NCBI RefSeq assembly: GCF_020184175.1
Contig: NC_065533.1
Coordinates: forward strand, 13,476,695 to 13,540,694
Length of the DNA stretch: 64,000 bases
Source of the DNA: Aphis gossypii
Taxonomy: Eukaryota; Arthropoda; Insecta; Hemiptera; Aphididae
Direction: 5' to 3'
This document shows, piece after piece, positions 49,401 to 60,839 of the stretch. A program made the translations under genes and the position numbers. The notes under the pieces are model-generated. The model was not told where the DNA came from. It worked only from the letters and a program-made list of their open reading frames with translations, and did not search any database. The first letter of the stretch is position 1, and every line of letters begins with the position of its first letter.

Positions 49401-51022
49401 AAAAAAAAAAATAGAAATATATTTATTATTATTATATTTTATACTTAGTATTATTTTTCCATCTTATTGAGATTTTACTATACATATTGCACAATAGTTT
49501 ATAATTTACAGTATTAATATAAAATATAATTACTATTAGAGAAATTATTTAAATTATTATTTCATAAAATAATATATTACACAATTTAAATAGATTTAAT
49601 ATTGATTACTTACAATGTTGTTAGATGTAAATAACTACTAGTATCGATTGTCAGAGTTCCATCAATTTTATTTAAATTCAAATCCCTGAAAATAAAAATA
49701 TTAAATTTAACAATTAAAATAGTATAGGTATCAAGGAATAGAGTATAGATTTTTAATGGTCAAGTTAAATAAATTTACTAAATACTAGGTATTCTATAAA
49801 TAATAGTATAATACTATACCTAGAATAATCATTGATAATAAATTCAGTCTGACATTGAAAATAAAAAGTACATTCTATAATACAGAGTAATTATCTTTTT
49901 AAGCAGATAATACCAGTAAAACTTAACTCTTTGGATAAATTAGGTTAGATTTGGATTTGGTTTGGATTATTTTTAAATTATTCATCTTACTAGTGTTTTG
50001 GTACTTGTGTAGTACTTGTGTACGTATATGCGTATACCTAGTATGCTACCAATCGTAATTATTTTTATTTCATTTAATTTTATTGCGGGAAAGTAGATTT
50101 AAGTTATTAAGATGAATAACATATAAAATCAAAATTATAGCTAAATATCCATTATGATAACTGATGAAGAATGGTAGAAGGCTATTAATATGCAACACAA
50201 TTTATTAGAAATTGTCTGGAAAAAGTAACCTATGACATATAACAGTAATATAAAATACTTGAAGATCACTCTCATTAGCAATATATTAAGTAGGTAAGTT
50301 TTAGTTAAATAAATTTTAATTAATAAAACACAGTAAAGTTTTTTGGTAGGTTAGATAGGTAGCATACTACACCAACAAAGTAGTGGTAGCTGACATCCTA
50401 GACGAGTGTTGGTATTTTCAGTCACGATAAAATTGTTTTTGTTAAACAGCAAAACTTATTTTTGTTATTATATTTAGGTAAGTCTATTTTCTAAAATTAA
50501 TTTCAACTAAACATACATTGCTCTAAAATTAAAATTGACTGAATATGAGTATTTCAAATTCAACTGTAAATATATTAATTTTGATTTAAACCTATTTATT
50601 TAAATTTAGGATTAATTTTTAAAAATATTTTTAGGTGACATTGGTTTCATGTATAATATGAATTAGTTGTTTATGTCTCAAAGTTCATGTTTACAGGTAG
50701 TATAATATGAAGATTGATACAATTTTTTTGTAAAGCTACTACCATATTGAAATTATCTGTATAAATCTTAAATAGATACCTAATTCCCAATACTAAAAAT
50801 GATAAATTATGTACAAATGGCTAAATACCAAATGGAAATTTGGTTTACTTACAAAGTTTCCATCCATGGAGGTAATGCTTCTGGAAATGTGTTAATCATT
50901 GTTTTGCTACAGTCGACATATGTGCCGAGACAATCACATTTCTTGTGGCAGCTTTTCTTGACATTGCAAATCACGGCTTCGTACAACAGGGTTGATACGA
51001 ACAACAAGTATGCAATCAACAT
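43461..51022 (-). CDS. Lrig: LRIG/lambik-type LRR-Ig transmembrane receptor
   Basis: LRIG proteins are single-pass surface regulators of receptor tyrosine kinase and BMP signalling; the Drosophila homolog is lambik. Minus-strand coding exons: 51022-50853, 49685-49614, 48411-48340, 48259-48128, 48035-47892, 47811-47668, 47544-47404, 47320-47177, 46775-46384, 46328-46014, 45951-45673, 45568-45293, 44086-43859, 43783-43461; 943 residues. Order: signal peptide (MLIAYLLFVSTLLYEAVIC), Cys-rich LRRNT (CHKKCDCLGTYVDC), about 14-15 LRRs, LRRCT (LVCDCSMSWLKQ...FSC), three C2-type Ig domains, TM segment LGLVVIAIILCIIIISSIWV, basic stop-transfer and a ~145-residue tail with no domain seen. Ig2 is diagnostic: RLECAANGYPVPQISWQKDG, then TDFPAAQERRMRV, nearly the vertebrate LRIG signature. 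LRR exons are phase 2 and Ig exons phase 1. Shorter than vertebrate LRIG1 (about 1090), mainly in the tail. Confidence 0.93.
48723..49016. mobile_element. hAT MITE with perfect 8-bp target duplication
   Basis: In an LRIG intron. The ends CAGTGTTTCTTAACC and, inverted, CAGTGGTTCTTAAG are of the widespread CAGTGGTTCTYAACC hAT type. CTGTAGTT flanks it exactly on both sides (48715-48722 and 49017-49024). 294 bp, non-coding. Confidence 0.88.
49335..49481. mobile_element. ~147-bp Tc1/mariner- or pogo-type MITE
   Basis: In the same LRIG intron. The left end TAGTAAAACCTCAATAAGAC and the inverted right end TAGTAAAATCTCAATAAGAT match at about 18 of 20 positions, with flanking TA. The interior is AT-rich and non-coding. 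Confidence 0.75.
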
Positions 51023-51700
51023 GATCGTACCAAACAGTTATACTACCTACACGAAACGATCTAGTCTCCGACGAACGTATGCTGCAAAAATAGTATATAT
51101 GTTAAGCGCCTCGCACTGGACCATCCTCAGTATTTAACTGCGTTAACAGCGCATAATGATGAATTCTTACACTTCATGTCAGCTACCTATTCGAGAGATC
51201 CATATTTTTCGTTTACATCGCCAGCACACAAACACGGACTAACACAAAACGAATTCCCGAAATAATATTCAATGCGCGTGGAAGACGTCTTCCGAGTACG
51301 CCTACATCATTCGAATTTTTAATCGTCATTCGCGTCGGCAGGAAGAAGAAAAAAAACGGCACGACACACCACCAGACTACCTACAGCGGCAACAACCTAC
51401 TACACACTATACGACTGTAGCACTACAGTATGAACACGGACTACGGTAATGACTATAATGAGAGAATGAAGAACCGTTATCACTAATTCTTAAACAACGA
51501 TGATAATGGTTTTTATTTATTTATTATTATTATTATTATTATTTTTTTTTGTTTAAATTTAAATATTATCGTGGCCCGTAGGTTTTTGTCAAGGACCTTC
51601 GATACACCGTTACCATTTGTGGGCGGGCCCGTTCGTACGAAACTCTACACCGGCAGCGTCCGACGACCGACGCGAAACCGACGTCGTGCCGAACCGTAAA
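51023..51700 (-). promoter_or_regulatory. upstream/promoter region of LRIG
   Basis: A locally GC-richer stretch directly 5' of the LRIG start codon (minus strand), with CpGs concentrated at 51230-51320 and 51600-51700. The core promoter and transcription start could not be assigned. A TTA triplet repeat follows at 51520-51545. Confidence 0.4.
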
Positions 51701-54700
51701 AATGTATAATAATAATATAATAATATAGAAACATATTATTATTATTATTATTATTTATAATATATATTATGTATGTTTTTTGGTATCCGGTTGTTCGATT
51801 TGCGAATTTGTGACCGGCATTACTCAGCAGCAGTAAACGCTTTTTTTTGTTTTTTTTTCGAAAGAAATTTACACGAGCGTCGTATCTACACGCGTGCGAT
51901 ATATAATGACCAATTGATTTTAAGATTAATATTTGTCTAATTAGATATGATTAACTGTATAGTGATATTATTATACGTCGCATTGTGCACAGACATTTCG
52001 GCACCGAATGCACAACAATTTCGTATTATCGACACCCAAATAATAATATACATCATATCACAAGCACGTCTTATAATAAATAATATTATAATAATATACA
52101 AATATTATAATGCGCGCAGTAGCGTATTGGTCTCTACAACAATTTTTGCTCGTTCGACGACGACGACGATTCGAGTGATTTCTTCTCGAAATCAGAAACA
52201 CCTTGTAGCAGTGGCGAGGTGTATTATAATATTTTATCCTCCGCAGGTAGGCAGGAGCGGCGGTGGTGGCGGCGGTTATGTAAATATAATGGTGTTGCTG
52301 AATGAATCACTGTATGTGAACCCACCCACCCACGTATACTAACAATAAAAGATGTTGCACCTGGTGTCCTGCGACCTGTTATGATCGTCACCTGCACATA
52401 ATATTATATGCTTAATAAATGCGTGTATAAGAGAGAGTTGGGTACGCACACAACGGGCTGCAGTTGTTGAACACAATAAATATACCTATATACGTATACT
52501 TATGTATTATACACGAAGACTTGGATAGTGCGACTACCAGACGTCCCGATTTTATATGCAGCACAGTACCGATATTTTATTCGACGTTCAGTTGCATTTT
52601 CGTGATTTTAACTGGGACCGTAAATTAACATGTACAGATTTTTAAGTATTAAATACATCTAGCTATAACGTTCATCTCGATTTCACGATGGTTTCGATGA
52701 AATCAAAAACATAATTATTATAATAGAAATAAATATTTTCGTTTAATTTTATTAGTATTTACATATTATATTTTACTTTATTTTATTTTTGTCCTTACAA
52801 AGAGTTTTATAATTTGGCAAAACCGCCAATACCCGTCCTGCGTTTACAAAAATTATATCTGCCAGCTTATTTAGACTTGGTATAATATAGGCTTGTATTG
52901 TTTTAAATTTACTTTAACTAGGTACATAGTAATGGGTAGGGAGTATATGACTATGTATAATTTGTAAAATATAATTATTAATTACCTTTACCTAATACGA
53001 TGCTCGCGTGTAACTATTATATACTTATATGGGGATACTATATAGACACTCGAAATCGCCAGGATTTATGATATAGGACTCTTTTTCGTACTTAACGTTA
53101 CCTTATAATTACATGAATACTAAAATTAATGAATTTTTATTCAGTTAACGTTATTACCTCATACATTGTATGGTTAAATATGGACTTAACTATGTAAAAA
53201 AGTGTTAACTTTTAAGTATCTCCATAATCTATATTATGGTTATGATATTGTAAAAATTAACACGTTGAAATTATTTAAAATCACAAGATCAAATATGTAT
53301 TATTATTTTTAATATAGAAATATAGATAATTAAGTACTGAGTACATATTATATGAGTGATAAAGTTATTCACAATTTAGTAAGTTTTATTACGAGGCTAC
53401 TAAACCACGCTGAGGTAATGCAGTAGTGCGAATTATAAAATAAAAATATAATACGATATATCACGAAGACTTCTGGTTTCCGTGGGTGGCGGTGAGGAGG
53501 GGCGGTGGAGGGGGGAAACAATATACGTTGTGTAGAAAGGAATAAAGGAATCCGCAAGAGTATTTTCAGATTTTTTTTTTTTTGTCACCAAGTTCTGGAG
53601 CACCTGTCGACTGGCGAGTCGAGTACCTATATAAAATCGTATAAACTCGAGAGGTGTAGAGTATATTTATATGAGTACGAAGTACCTAACCTACATGATT
53701 AAGAATTATTACGTCAAAATTGAATAAATTTGTATTTTTAAAATTATTTTATAATCACTAAATATAACTATAAAGGTTTATTATTCATAAAATATATATA
53801 CTAATAATCTACTATTTCTCTATCTTCACATTTTTTTCAACAGTGCACTTCGATTGTTATTTGTTTCATAATCGGGCATGCTACACTATATGTTTTAATG
53901 TTTATACATATAATAGTGTGTATGTGTAAATAATAATTGAAAACATTATTTCAGTATCTTAATGTCGAGTTTTACAATCAAAGCCATTATTTAATATTTT
54001 TTCATCAATATGAAAATGAATGAGTATTCTTTAGTTTATTCAAACACGCTTATCTATTCTTATACATCGCAATAATCAACCATAAGTCATAACAAACCGT
54101 TTCACAAAGAAACTAAAGAATATTATATTATCATGTAACAACGCCATATCGGTTTCTTTTCATAATGTTTTATGTGTACAATTTAGGTTTATTAATAATT
54201 ATAATTTAAATCGAGTACTTTTTCAATTTTTAGTATATTATGTCTACTTGACGATAATAAACTTTATAAGTGTTATACATTTGTAAATTTTCAATATTAA
54301 GTATATTTAAAAAAAATAAAATATTTGCTCCGACCGATGCAAAGTAGACTTATTGAACAATTCAAATATTTTTACATTTTTAAAATTGTACGACTATAAG
54401 TACCATCATTTTTGTTAGACGTTTAAGTCGTTTTAACAGAAAATTGATGGGGAATGCAACGCCCTTAATTAGTAATTTATCGACATTATGGTCTATTACA
54501 TTGAAAACCATAACATATTATTTAAATGATGTGCTTTTAACTCACTTGTAATATCAATAGGTAATGAATTAATTTATTAATTATCAAATATCATATGAAG
54601 TGGGAAACTTTTGCCAATGACGGTGGGGAGGTAGGCATAGAAATAATAAAAGCATAATAAAAAAAAAGTTATAAAAGCATAAGGTTATAAATTATAAATT

Positions 54701-55811
54701 ATAATAGGTGTATTTAGCTTGCTATAGGTAAATCTAGGAATTAAAAATTCTTGAAAAAATGTATTTTTAAATAAATATAATTGCTGGAACAGGAATTTAG
54801 AATATTATATTATTATTGACCGTATCGACTGATTTGAACGCTGAAGGAGTCGGATAGGCATTTCCTTAAGCATGCGTGCTTGTATGTGCGTGTTGTGTAC
54901 CTAGTACATTTCTAGAGTGGTTATTATAAAAACGTAAAAACGAAAGTTTAAGACGATACAAATAATTAGGAAATTAGAAACACAAACTTATGTTTTTCCA
55001 GTGGTCTATTTTTGCGATACCTACCGAATTCTAAGTTTACAACAAATATAGTTTTCATCAAAATATGATACAAGTTGTTCATTTTCGTTATTGCTAAATT
55101 ACATTTTTGAATTACTTCAATAGCATCACGTATCCCATTTATAAGGAGAAATGCCAAAGCTGGTATTTGACAAGCAAGAAGATTACAATAATCGTAATTT
55201 TAGTATTTATAACTAAGACTAAAGTTTTGAATTATTCAGTTAATTGATTTTGTAAAATTAAAAAAGTTTATGCTCAATGACCAATGTATTGCAAAATTGA
55301 ATACTTCATAACATAATTGCATTTATTGATGTTAACTCAAAATCGGTAATTATTTCCAAATTTGATTTTTTTTTTCAAAATATAATTCATTTTCGATTCC
55401 AAAGTTATTAATATTTTGAAAAACTGAGTGTATAAATCTTTATCTCTTGAAGTCATTAATGCGTAAATTTATGAACAACTATTCATTTATTTTTTCTGAT
55501 CTGCGTATAATAACAAATAATTGATTAAATAATATAGGACAAAATTTAAATGTACCGTCCATTACCAAAAATGACATATTTTTTAAAACAAATAATTTTC
55601 TATTGTTGTAAATATTATGACATAATCATTGCTACGATAAAATGACTTTATTAAAACAATTTATTGTCCAATGTAATAATATATTGACGTGTTTCAAAAA
55701 TAATAATTTTAGAAATTGGTTTTGGCTCTTTGCACTCCTTACCTTTTCTCCATCGTTTAATCAAACAGTTAGTCGAGTTTTTAAAAATTAGTGAGGAAGT
55801 TGTGACAGACG
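51701..55811. other. AT-rich intergenic DNA with GC patches, no gene supported
   Basis: Two GC-richer patches (52140-52330, with a GGCGGTGGTGGCGGCGG run, and 53465-53520) lie in AT-rich DNA. Open frames here are low-complexity and lack splice or homology support. No transposon ends were recognised. The patches might be unassigned promoters. Confidence 0.4.
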
Positions 55812-56078
55812 CTAGCACATTATCGATTCAGCATCATTATTTTTATCAGATTTTCGTTTGATACCTTGTTTGAATTTTTTAATTTGTACAAATTGTGGGT
55901 TTGGACCATGAGAATGTTTATTAATTATTGAAAGAGGCTTACTTTTTGGATCAACAATATGAATACTATTTTTGATAACAGTCTTTATCCATGCTCCACA
56001 TCGCCAAATCCAATAAAACACAAGATTATCATACATTTTTCGTTGGTAGGTATTATCTATTGAATGGGCATGGACCAA
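55812..56078 (-). pseudogene. FLYWCH zinc-finger fragment, probably MULE-derived
   Basis: An 88-codon minus-strand open frame with a degenerate FLYWCH finger: QRKMYDNLVFYWIWRC (aromatic-W-x-C), then GAWIKT where a second Cys is expected, and a closing HSH (NKHSHGPNPQ), followed by a basic KKFKQGIKRKS tail. FLYWCH fingers commonly form the N-terminus of Mutator-like transposases, and a second FLYWCH-MULE remnant lies 2.1 kb away on the other strand. No transposase core follows. The loss of one ligand suggests decay or a domesticated fragment. Confidence 0.5.
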
Positions 56079-56206
56079 TTGCGCCTAAAACAAAATTTTT
56101 ATACTAGGGTCAATATACCAATTGCGCTGCATATATTTTACGGTTAGTGTACCAATTGCGCTCTTTATATGTATTTTACGGTCAATATAGTACATACCAA
56201 TTGCGC
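56074..56206. repeat. four spaced ACCAATTGCGC motifs
   Basis: Exact ACCAATTGCGC copies start at 56074, 56117, 56151 and 56196. Shared spacer words are TATTTTACGGT and GTCAATATA. They lie immediately upstream (minus strand) of the FLYWCH frame, the first overlapping its start. They are probably terminal or subterminal repeats of the element that carried it. Confidence 0.8.
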
Positions 56207-56329
56207 TTGAATTTAAATTAATTATATTATTCTAAATTGCCATGCTCAAATTATTATTTGAAAAATTATTATTATTGTTAAAACATGCAAAATACAAATA
56301 AGTCGGCAAGTGGGTAACGCTCTGCTGTA

Positions 56330-57840
56330 CATTAGGGGGTGGGGTGGACTTCGGACTAGGATAGATAAAATTTGAATGCAATGATAAGTATCATTGTATA
56401 CGAAAAACGATTCTGAACGGAGATGATTTGTCAGTCTATAATATATTATAATTAAATATTGTCATATATTCTATTTTGAAACAAATATTCCGATTTCATA
56501 AAAATTTAAAACTCAAACGCTTAAAACATTTTTCCTATAATGACTCTTAAAATTTTCTTTATAGCTTTTTGAAGCAAAACTTATGGAAAACTTAGTGTTG
56601 AATTTTTTAACGTTAGATATAAATACAAACAATTTTATGAATTTTGAACTACAAAATAATTTGCAAATATTCATGATTTTGACGAATTTTTGTCAAAATT
56701 TGAACTTCAAATGCTAATAAAAAAAAATTGTGCCTATGTATTCTTATAATTTTTTAATCACTATAAGAATATAACATATGAGGAACTTTGTATAAAATTT
56801 ACAAGTATTTTGATAGGGCCAAAAAAATTTTATCGACACTTCAAAAATATTTTTTCAGAAAAATTTAAAATTTCAGTTGTCTATAAATAGCTCAAAAAAA
56901 CTCAAAATATTTTGAAATTTAAATCACGTAAAGAAAACGCGAATCTTAATAACTGGTAAAATTTTCAAGTATCTACGACTTATACTTTTTGAATAATAAC
57001 AAATATTTAAAATCGTTTGAGGATAAATCGTTATCGTTACGCAATTTCATAAAAATTTAAAATTCAAACACTCATAAAAATTTTTTGTCTGAATCCGGTA
57101 AAGTTTTTTTTACAGATATTTGAAGAAAAATTCATGGAGAACCTTGTACCAAATTTTCAAAACTTAGTTATAAAAGAAAAAAATTTTATTATTTTTCAAC
57201 TTCAAAATTACTTGCAAATTTTCGCGTTTTCGACAGATTTCGTAAAAATTTGAACTATAAACGCTTATAAAAAAAATTGTGACTAACGATTTTTAATTTT
57301 TTTTAGCTACATTAAAAAAAACTCATAAGGAACCTTGTATTAAATTTTCAAAACTTTTTGGTCATTCAAAAATTTTTTATCGACACTTTAAAAATATTTT
57401 TTCAGAAAAATTGAAAATTTCAGTGGTCTATAAATAACTCAAAAAAAGTCAAAATTTTTTGAAAATTTAACTATATACGGATACCACTGACATTAACATT
57501 TAGTGAAAATTTCAAGTATTTTCAGTGATTAGTTTTTGAATTACAACCATAAAAAAAAATCGATTTGATCGAAAACTGGTTTTGCGTAAAAATTCCCGTT
57601 TTTCCGTCATTTTTTTTGGTTTTTCCCGGCGCTTTTGAAAACTATTGGAAATTTTTTACTTTTGACCCCCCAAAGTACAAACTACATTCACTTTCCTATC
57701 CGAAACAGGGTCCACTTTTTAAAATCGGAGCACTTTTACTGCTCCAAAACGTGGTGACAGACACAAAAATAAAAAAATTAAAAAAAAACACACATCATTG
57801 TAAAATCAATACATTCTTCACTCCGTTCAGAATCTAATAT
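56330..57840. mobile_element. long copy of the GATTCTGAACGGAG-ended repeat
   Basis: Left inner end AAAACGATTCTGAACGGAGA (56404) and right inverted end CTTCACTCCGTTCAGAATCT (57817). The interior is made of diverged, roughly 250-400-bp repeating phrases: TTTCATAAAAATTTAAAACTCAAACGC-like, TTGTCAAAATTTGAACT and TCGACACTT(C/T)AAAAATATTTTT each occur two or three times. The right 200 bp match the short copy at 27400-27835. It is non-coding; an open frame at 57565-57837 is chance. Confidence 0.65.
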
Positions 57841-58889
57841 TATGATTACCATAAACTCAAAATCTTATTACTTTATCTCTTATGTTTTAATATATTTTTT
57901 AACAGTGTATTATTATATATATTAATATAGGGAATTTTATGAAACGTTATAATTATTCCGCACATATTTTGATTACGGAAGTACGCATTTGAGTGATGGA
58001 CGAAAACAAGTTTTCATTATCATCGGATATATTTTATCAGCCTCATTGTTTCGTTGCACACAATATACTGTAGATAGAAGAACACATTGATGATACCCAT
58101 TATAAATATAAATCATATTGATAGGTACCCAATACTTATGTCTTGTTAATCGTTTAGTATACGTTTTAGTTGTTTGACGTTACAATATGGATCGTTTTAC
58201 AAAAGCTTTTAGTGAAAAAGGTAAACCGTTATAAGTTCTTGACGAGTTTAAGTTCCGAAAATGTACTATTTCAAAAAATGGAATAAAATAGAGATGTACA
58301 ATTAAATCGTGTATTTCGAATTTTTTATGTGATGTGAGTGAAACGGTGCTTTTAAAATCGAATTTTGATCATAACCACGAAGGGAGTTCAAATATTAATA
58401 GATAAATTGTTGCTAATTCATTAAAAAGAAAAGCAACAGACCAAGTTACAACACGACCACTAAAACTAATTCGGAATGAAGTGCAATGAAGTGCGTTAGA
58501 TTTAACATTAAACGATGTGCATTCTATACGACGAAGCGTTTATCGTACTCGTAGAAAAACGCTACCACCTTTACCGAAAAATGTAACCGAAGTGCATACA
58601 GCTTTAAATAATTTGGATACAAATACATACGAGGGTGAGAATTTATTGCTTATAAACGACAATATGTTGAATATAATATGTTTTTCCACCAAATCAAACT
58701 TAGAATTTTTATGTAGTTGTGACAAAATATTTGTCGATGGAACATTTGAATTTTGTTCTAAATATTTTTACCAACTTTTTACAATACATGGTTCAAAAAA
58801 TACCATCTAATATAGAAGTATAAAAACATGATAAATAATAACAGTGTGGAGAATAAAAATAAGATATAAAATAAATGAACAAATAAAAA

Positions 58890-59440
58890 CATTTATCTAA
58901 CTTCCCATAATATGGCAAACTTTTTGTAAGTTAATTTAAATGGTATAACACTTTTAATTTATTGTACTTAGTTGAGTAATGTTGACCCCACAAAGCTATG
59001 TTTACCCAGACAAATTCTTATTATTTTATTTTGTTGTAACTGAAATGGTTTGATTACATTTTCAAGTGTGCTACCCCAGATCCTAATGTCTTATTGGAAC
59101 ACTGCCTGATAAAAAGACAAATATAGATACAATTCTCATGCGGTATTGTGGTAAAATGAAACGCAGTTTATAAAAATTATGAACTGATATGCGCGGGCGA
59201 TTTTTTAAATAATTTATACGTAGATTTAACCTCAAATGATTATTGAAAATAACACCCATCATGGTTGAAATATATTGTATATTTAACCATGGTAACACCT
59301 AAATATATAATAGGTATACTTTGTATTTTTAGAATTGTATGACTAATATTTAAGTTATTACATATATTTTCATCGTTTTCAAAAAAGAGAATTGTTAATT
59401 CGTTTAAAGGAATATTTGTGCTATTAATAATGAAAGTCAA
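58890..59440 (-). pseudogene. LINE reverse-transcriptase C-terminal fragment
   Basis: On the minus strand, frames in succession give IPIIYLGV, GVIFNNHLRLNLRINYL, FYKLRFILPQYRMRIV, then QNKIIRICLGKHSF and LTYKKFAILWEV. This is the usual order at the end of jockey/CR1-type LINE reverse transcriptases (YLGV box, FYKLR-ILP, QN..IRI). Frameshifts and stops are present, and the upstream catalytic region is missing, as in 5'-truncated copies. It lies wholly within the insertion that splits the MULE transposase. Confidence 0.65.
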
Positions 59441-59674
59441 ATAAAAAGTCTTAAATATTCAGTGACAATTGCATGTATGTAAGTAAATGTTTAAATTTAT
59501 TTAGTTCATATGTTGTTTTAGCATGAACAGATTTCCATGTCTTGCCTGATGATAGCCGACACATTGTATCATCTGGGTATGTTCCCTGTGAACTTGCCTA
59601 ACCAAATTATAGACTTTTGTTTATTATTTCATAATTAGGTAAAATGTATAATACTACATATGCATTTTTTGTAG

Positions 59675-60107
59675 CTCCAGTCGGACGCTAGCCACACTTT
59701 GACCACGTCCTACGCATTGACGCACAGCAAGTTCAAGTCAACGTCGACGTGCGCGCGATACTCCCGGGCCATCGTGGCCTTCCAGGACGCGTTGCCGTCC
59801 TTTTGCTCGATCTTCATCAGCGTCCTCCTGGACGACTGTATCGTGTCCAACAAGTGCTTGTACGCCGCTTTCAGCATCTTTTCCTAGTCCTTGATGATGG
59901 GCTTCCCGCATCTTTTCCTCGTCCTTGATGATGAGCTTCCCGCATCTTCTCCTCCTCCTTGATGATAGGCTTCCAGCACACGGCAAACTTACACATGTAA
60001 TGAACCACGTCCGAGGACCAGTTCGCTTCCTGAGCCATTTTTGAATACCACAACCACTTTTCTTTCGTGTCTACACCTGCGGCAGTGAGCGCTTGTTCAA
60101 CGTCCAT
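59675..60107 (-). pseudogene. 14-3-3-like sequence, GC-rich, frame-broken
   Basis: 14-3-3 proteins are phosphoserine/threonine-binding adaptors. From an ATG at 60107 the minus strand reads MDVEQALTAAGVDTKEKW, then SKMAQEANWSSDVVHYMCKF, matching the first two helices (cf. family AKLAEQAERYDDM). After a 34-bp repeat block the homology resumes in another frame: KMLKAAYKHLLDTIQSSRRT, LMKIEQKDGN, TMAREYRAHVDVDL, which parallels the family NLLSVAYKN...SSWR...SIEQK...EYR.KIE.EL. A stop follows LLCVNA, and resemblance fades near 59675. Only the N-terminal ~40% of a ~245-residue protein is present. Composition is far more GC-rich than its surroundings. It is a nested gene fragment or retro-copy inside the MULE insertion; not functional as read. 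Confidence 0.75.
59874..59975. repeat. three 34-bp tandem units breaking the 14-3-3 frame
   Basis: Units start at 59874, 59908 and 59942, each of the form GCATCTT(T/C)TCCT..TCCTTGATGAT(G/A). Because 34 is not a multiple of three, the two extra copies shift the frame. The minus-strand frame before the block and the frame after it would be continuous with a single unit. Confidence 0.85.
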
Positions 60108-60839
60108 TTTTCTCCTTGACGAATTTTTGAAAATGTAAGGATTATAATATTATCTATTAAGTAGGTTATATTTATCCATTCAACAAGAATAGAATACTTT
60201 GAATTACCTATAGGTAATTGGCAGTGATTGTTTACTAAAAATATTAACTAGTAATAAATAATAATTATGTTTACATTTATGATATTAATTGTTAAATCAA
60301 TTAAATTGAGATTTCAAGTATAATTATTTCTACGAGTTTTTTATGTTATCATAAAATAAAATTAGAATAAAATATATATTTTTTACAATTAATTCAAATT
60401 TAAAAAATTTAAAAAAAAATTAACTTAAGGGTTCTAATATTATTAGTTATTACGTACATAGATACATAGTTTGAAAAATGGGCACTATATTCCACTTATA
60501 TTTTCTTTACTGCCAAATAAATTACCAAGTACATATGAATATTTATTTCGAGTTTTAATTAGTAAATGTGCAACATTCAATATTGATTTAAATCCAAAAA
60601 CAGTCGTTGCCGATTTCGAACAAGGTATACATTTTGCAGTAAAACAAGTCTGGCCTTCAATACTTTTAGTAGGGTGTCGATTTCATTTATCACAAGCTTG
60701 GTGGAGGAATATTCAAAGTTGTGGACTGCAAACAGAGTATAAAAATTAACAATCCTAATTCTGAAGTAGGAAAATGGCTTCATTTTTATTTTTAATATTA
60801 GTCTTTATAGGTAAGAGTAAATGTTGACATATTATTTAT

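Larger units (their letters stand above)
58187..60830 (+). pseudogene. Mutator-like (MULE) transposase, split and decayed
   Basis: Part 1 (58187-58801) starts ATGGATCGT and carries a FLYWCH finger: FRKCTISKNGIK, a stop replacing the usual Trp, RCTIKSC, then FDHNHEG. The MULE linker and first catalytic block FVDGTFEFCSKYFYQLFTIH follow. Four in-frame stops occur. Part 2 (60471-60800) resumes exactly where part 1 left off: KNGHYIPLIFSLLPNK, VVADFEQG (second Asp block), GCRFHLSQAWWRNIQSCGL. Translation then breaks down near KWLH and the third acid and C-terminus are missing. Between them is a 1.67-kb insertion bordered by TTCAAAAAAT and TTGAAAAAT, probably a target duplication. The element was already, or has since become, inactive. 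MULE assignment is from motif order. Confidence 0.82.

Noticed and set aside
51947..52342. 131-codon plus-strand open frame
   Set aside because: Ile/Tyr-rich then Gly-run translation caused by low-complexity AT and GGC repeats; no homology or splice context.
57565..57837. 90-codon open frame
   Set aside because: Entirely inside a non-coding repeat family whose other copy does not keep the frame.
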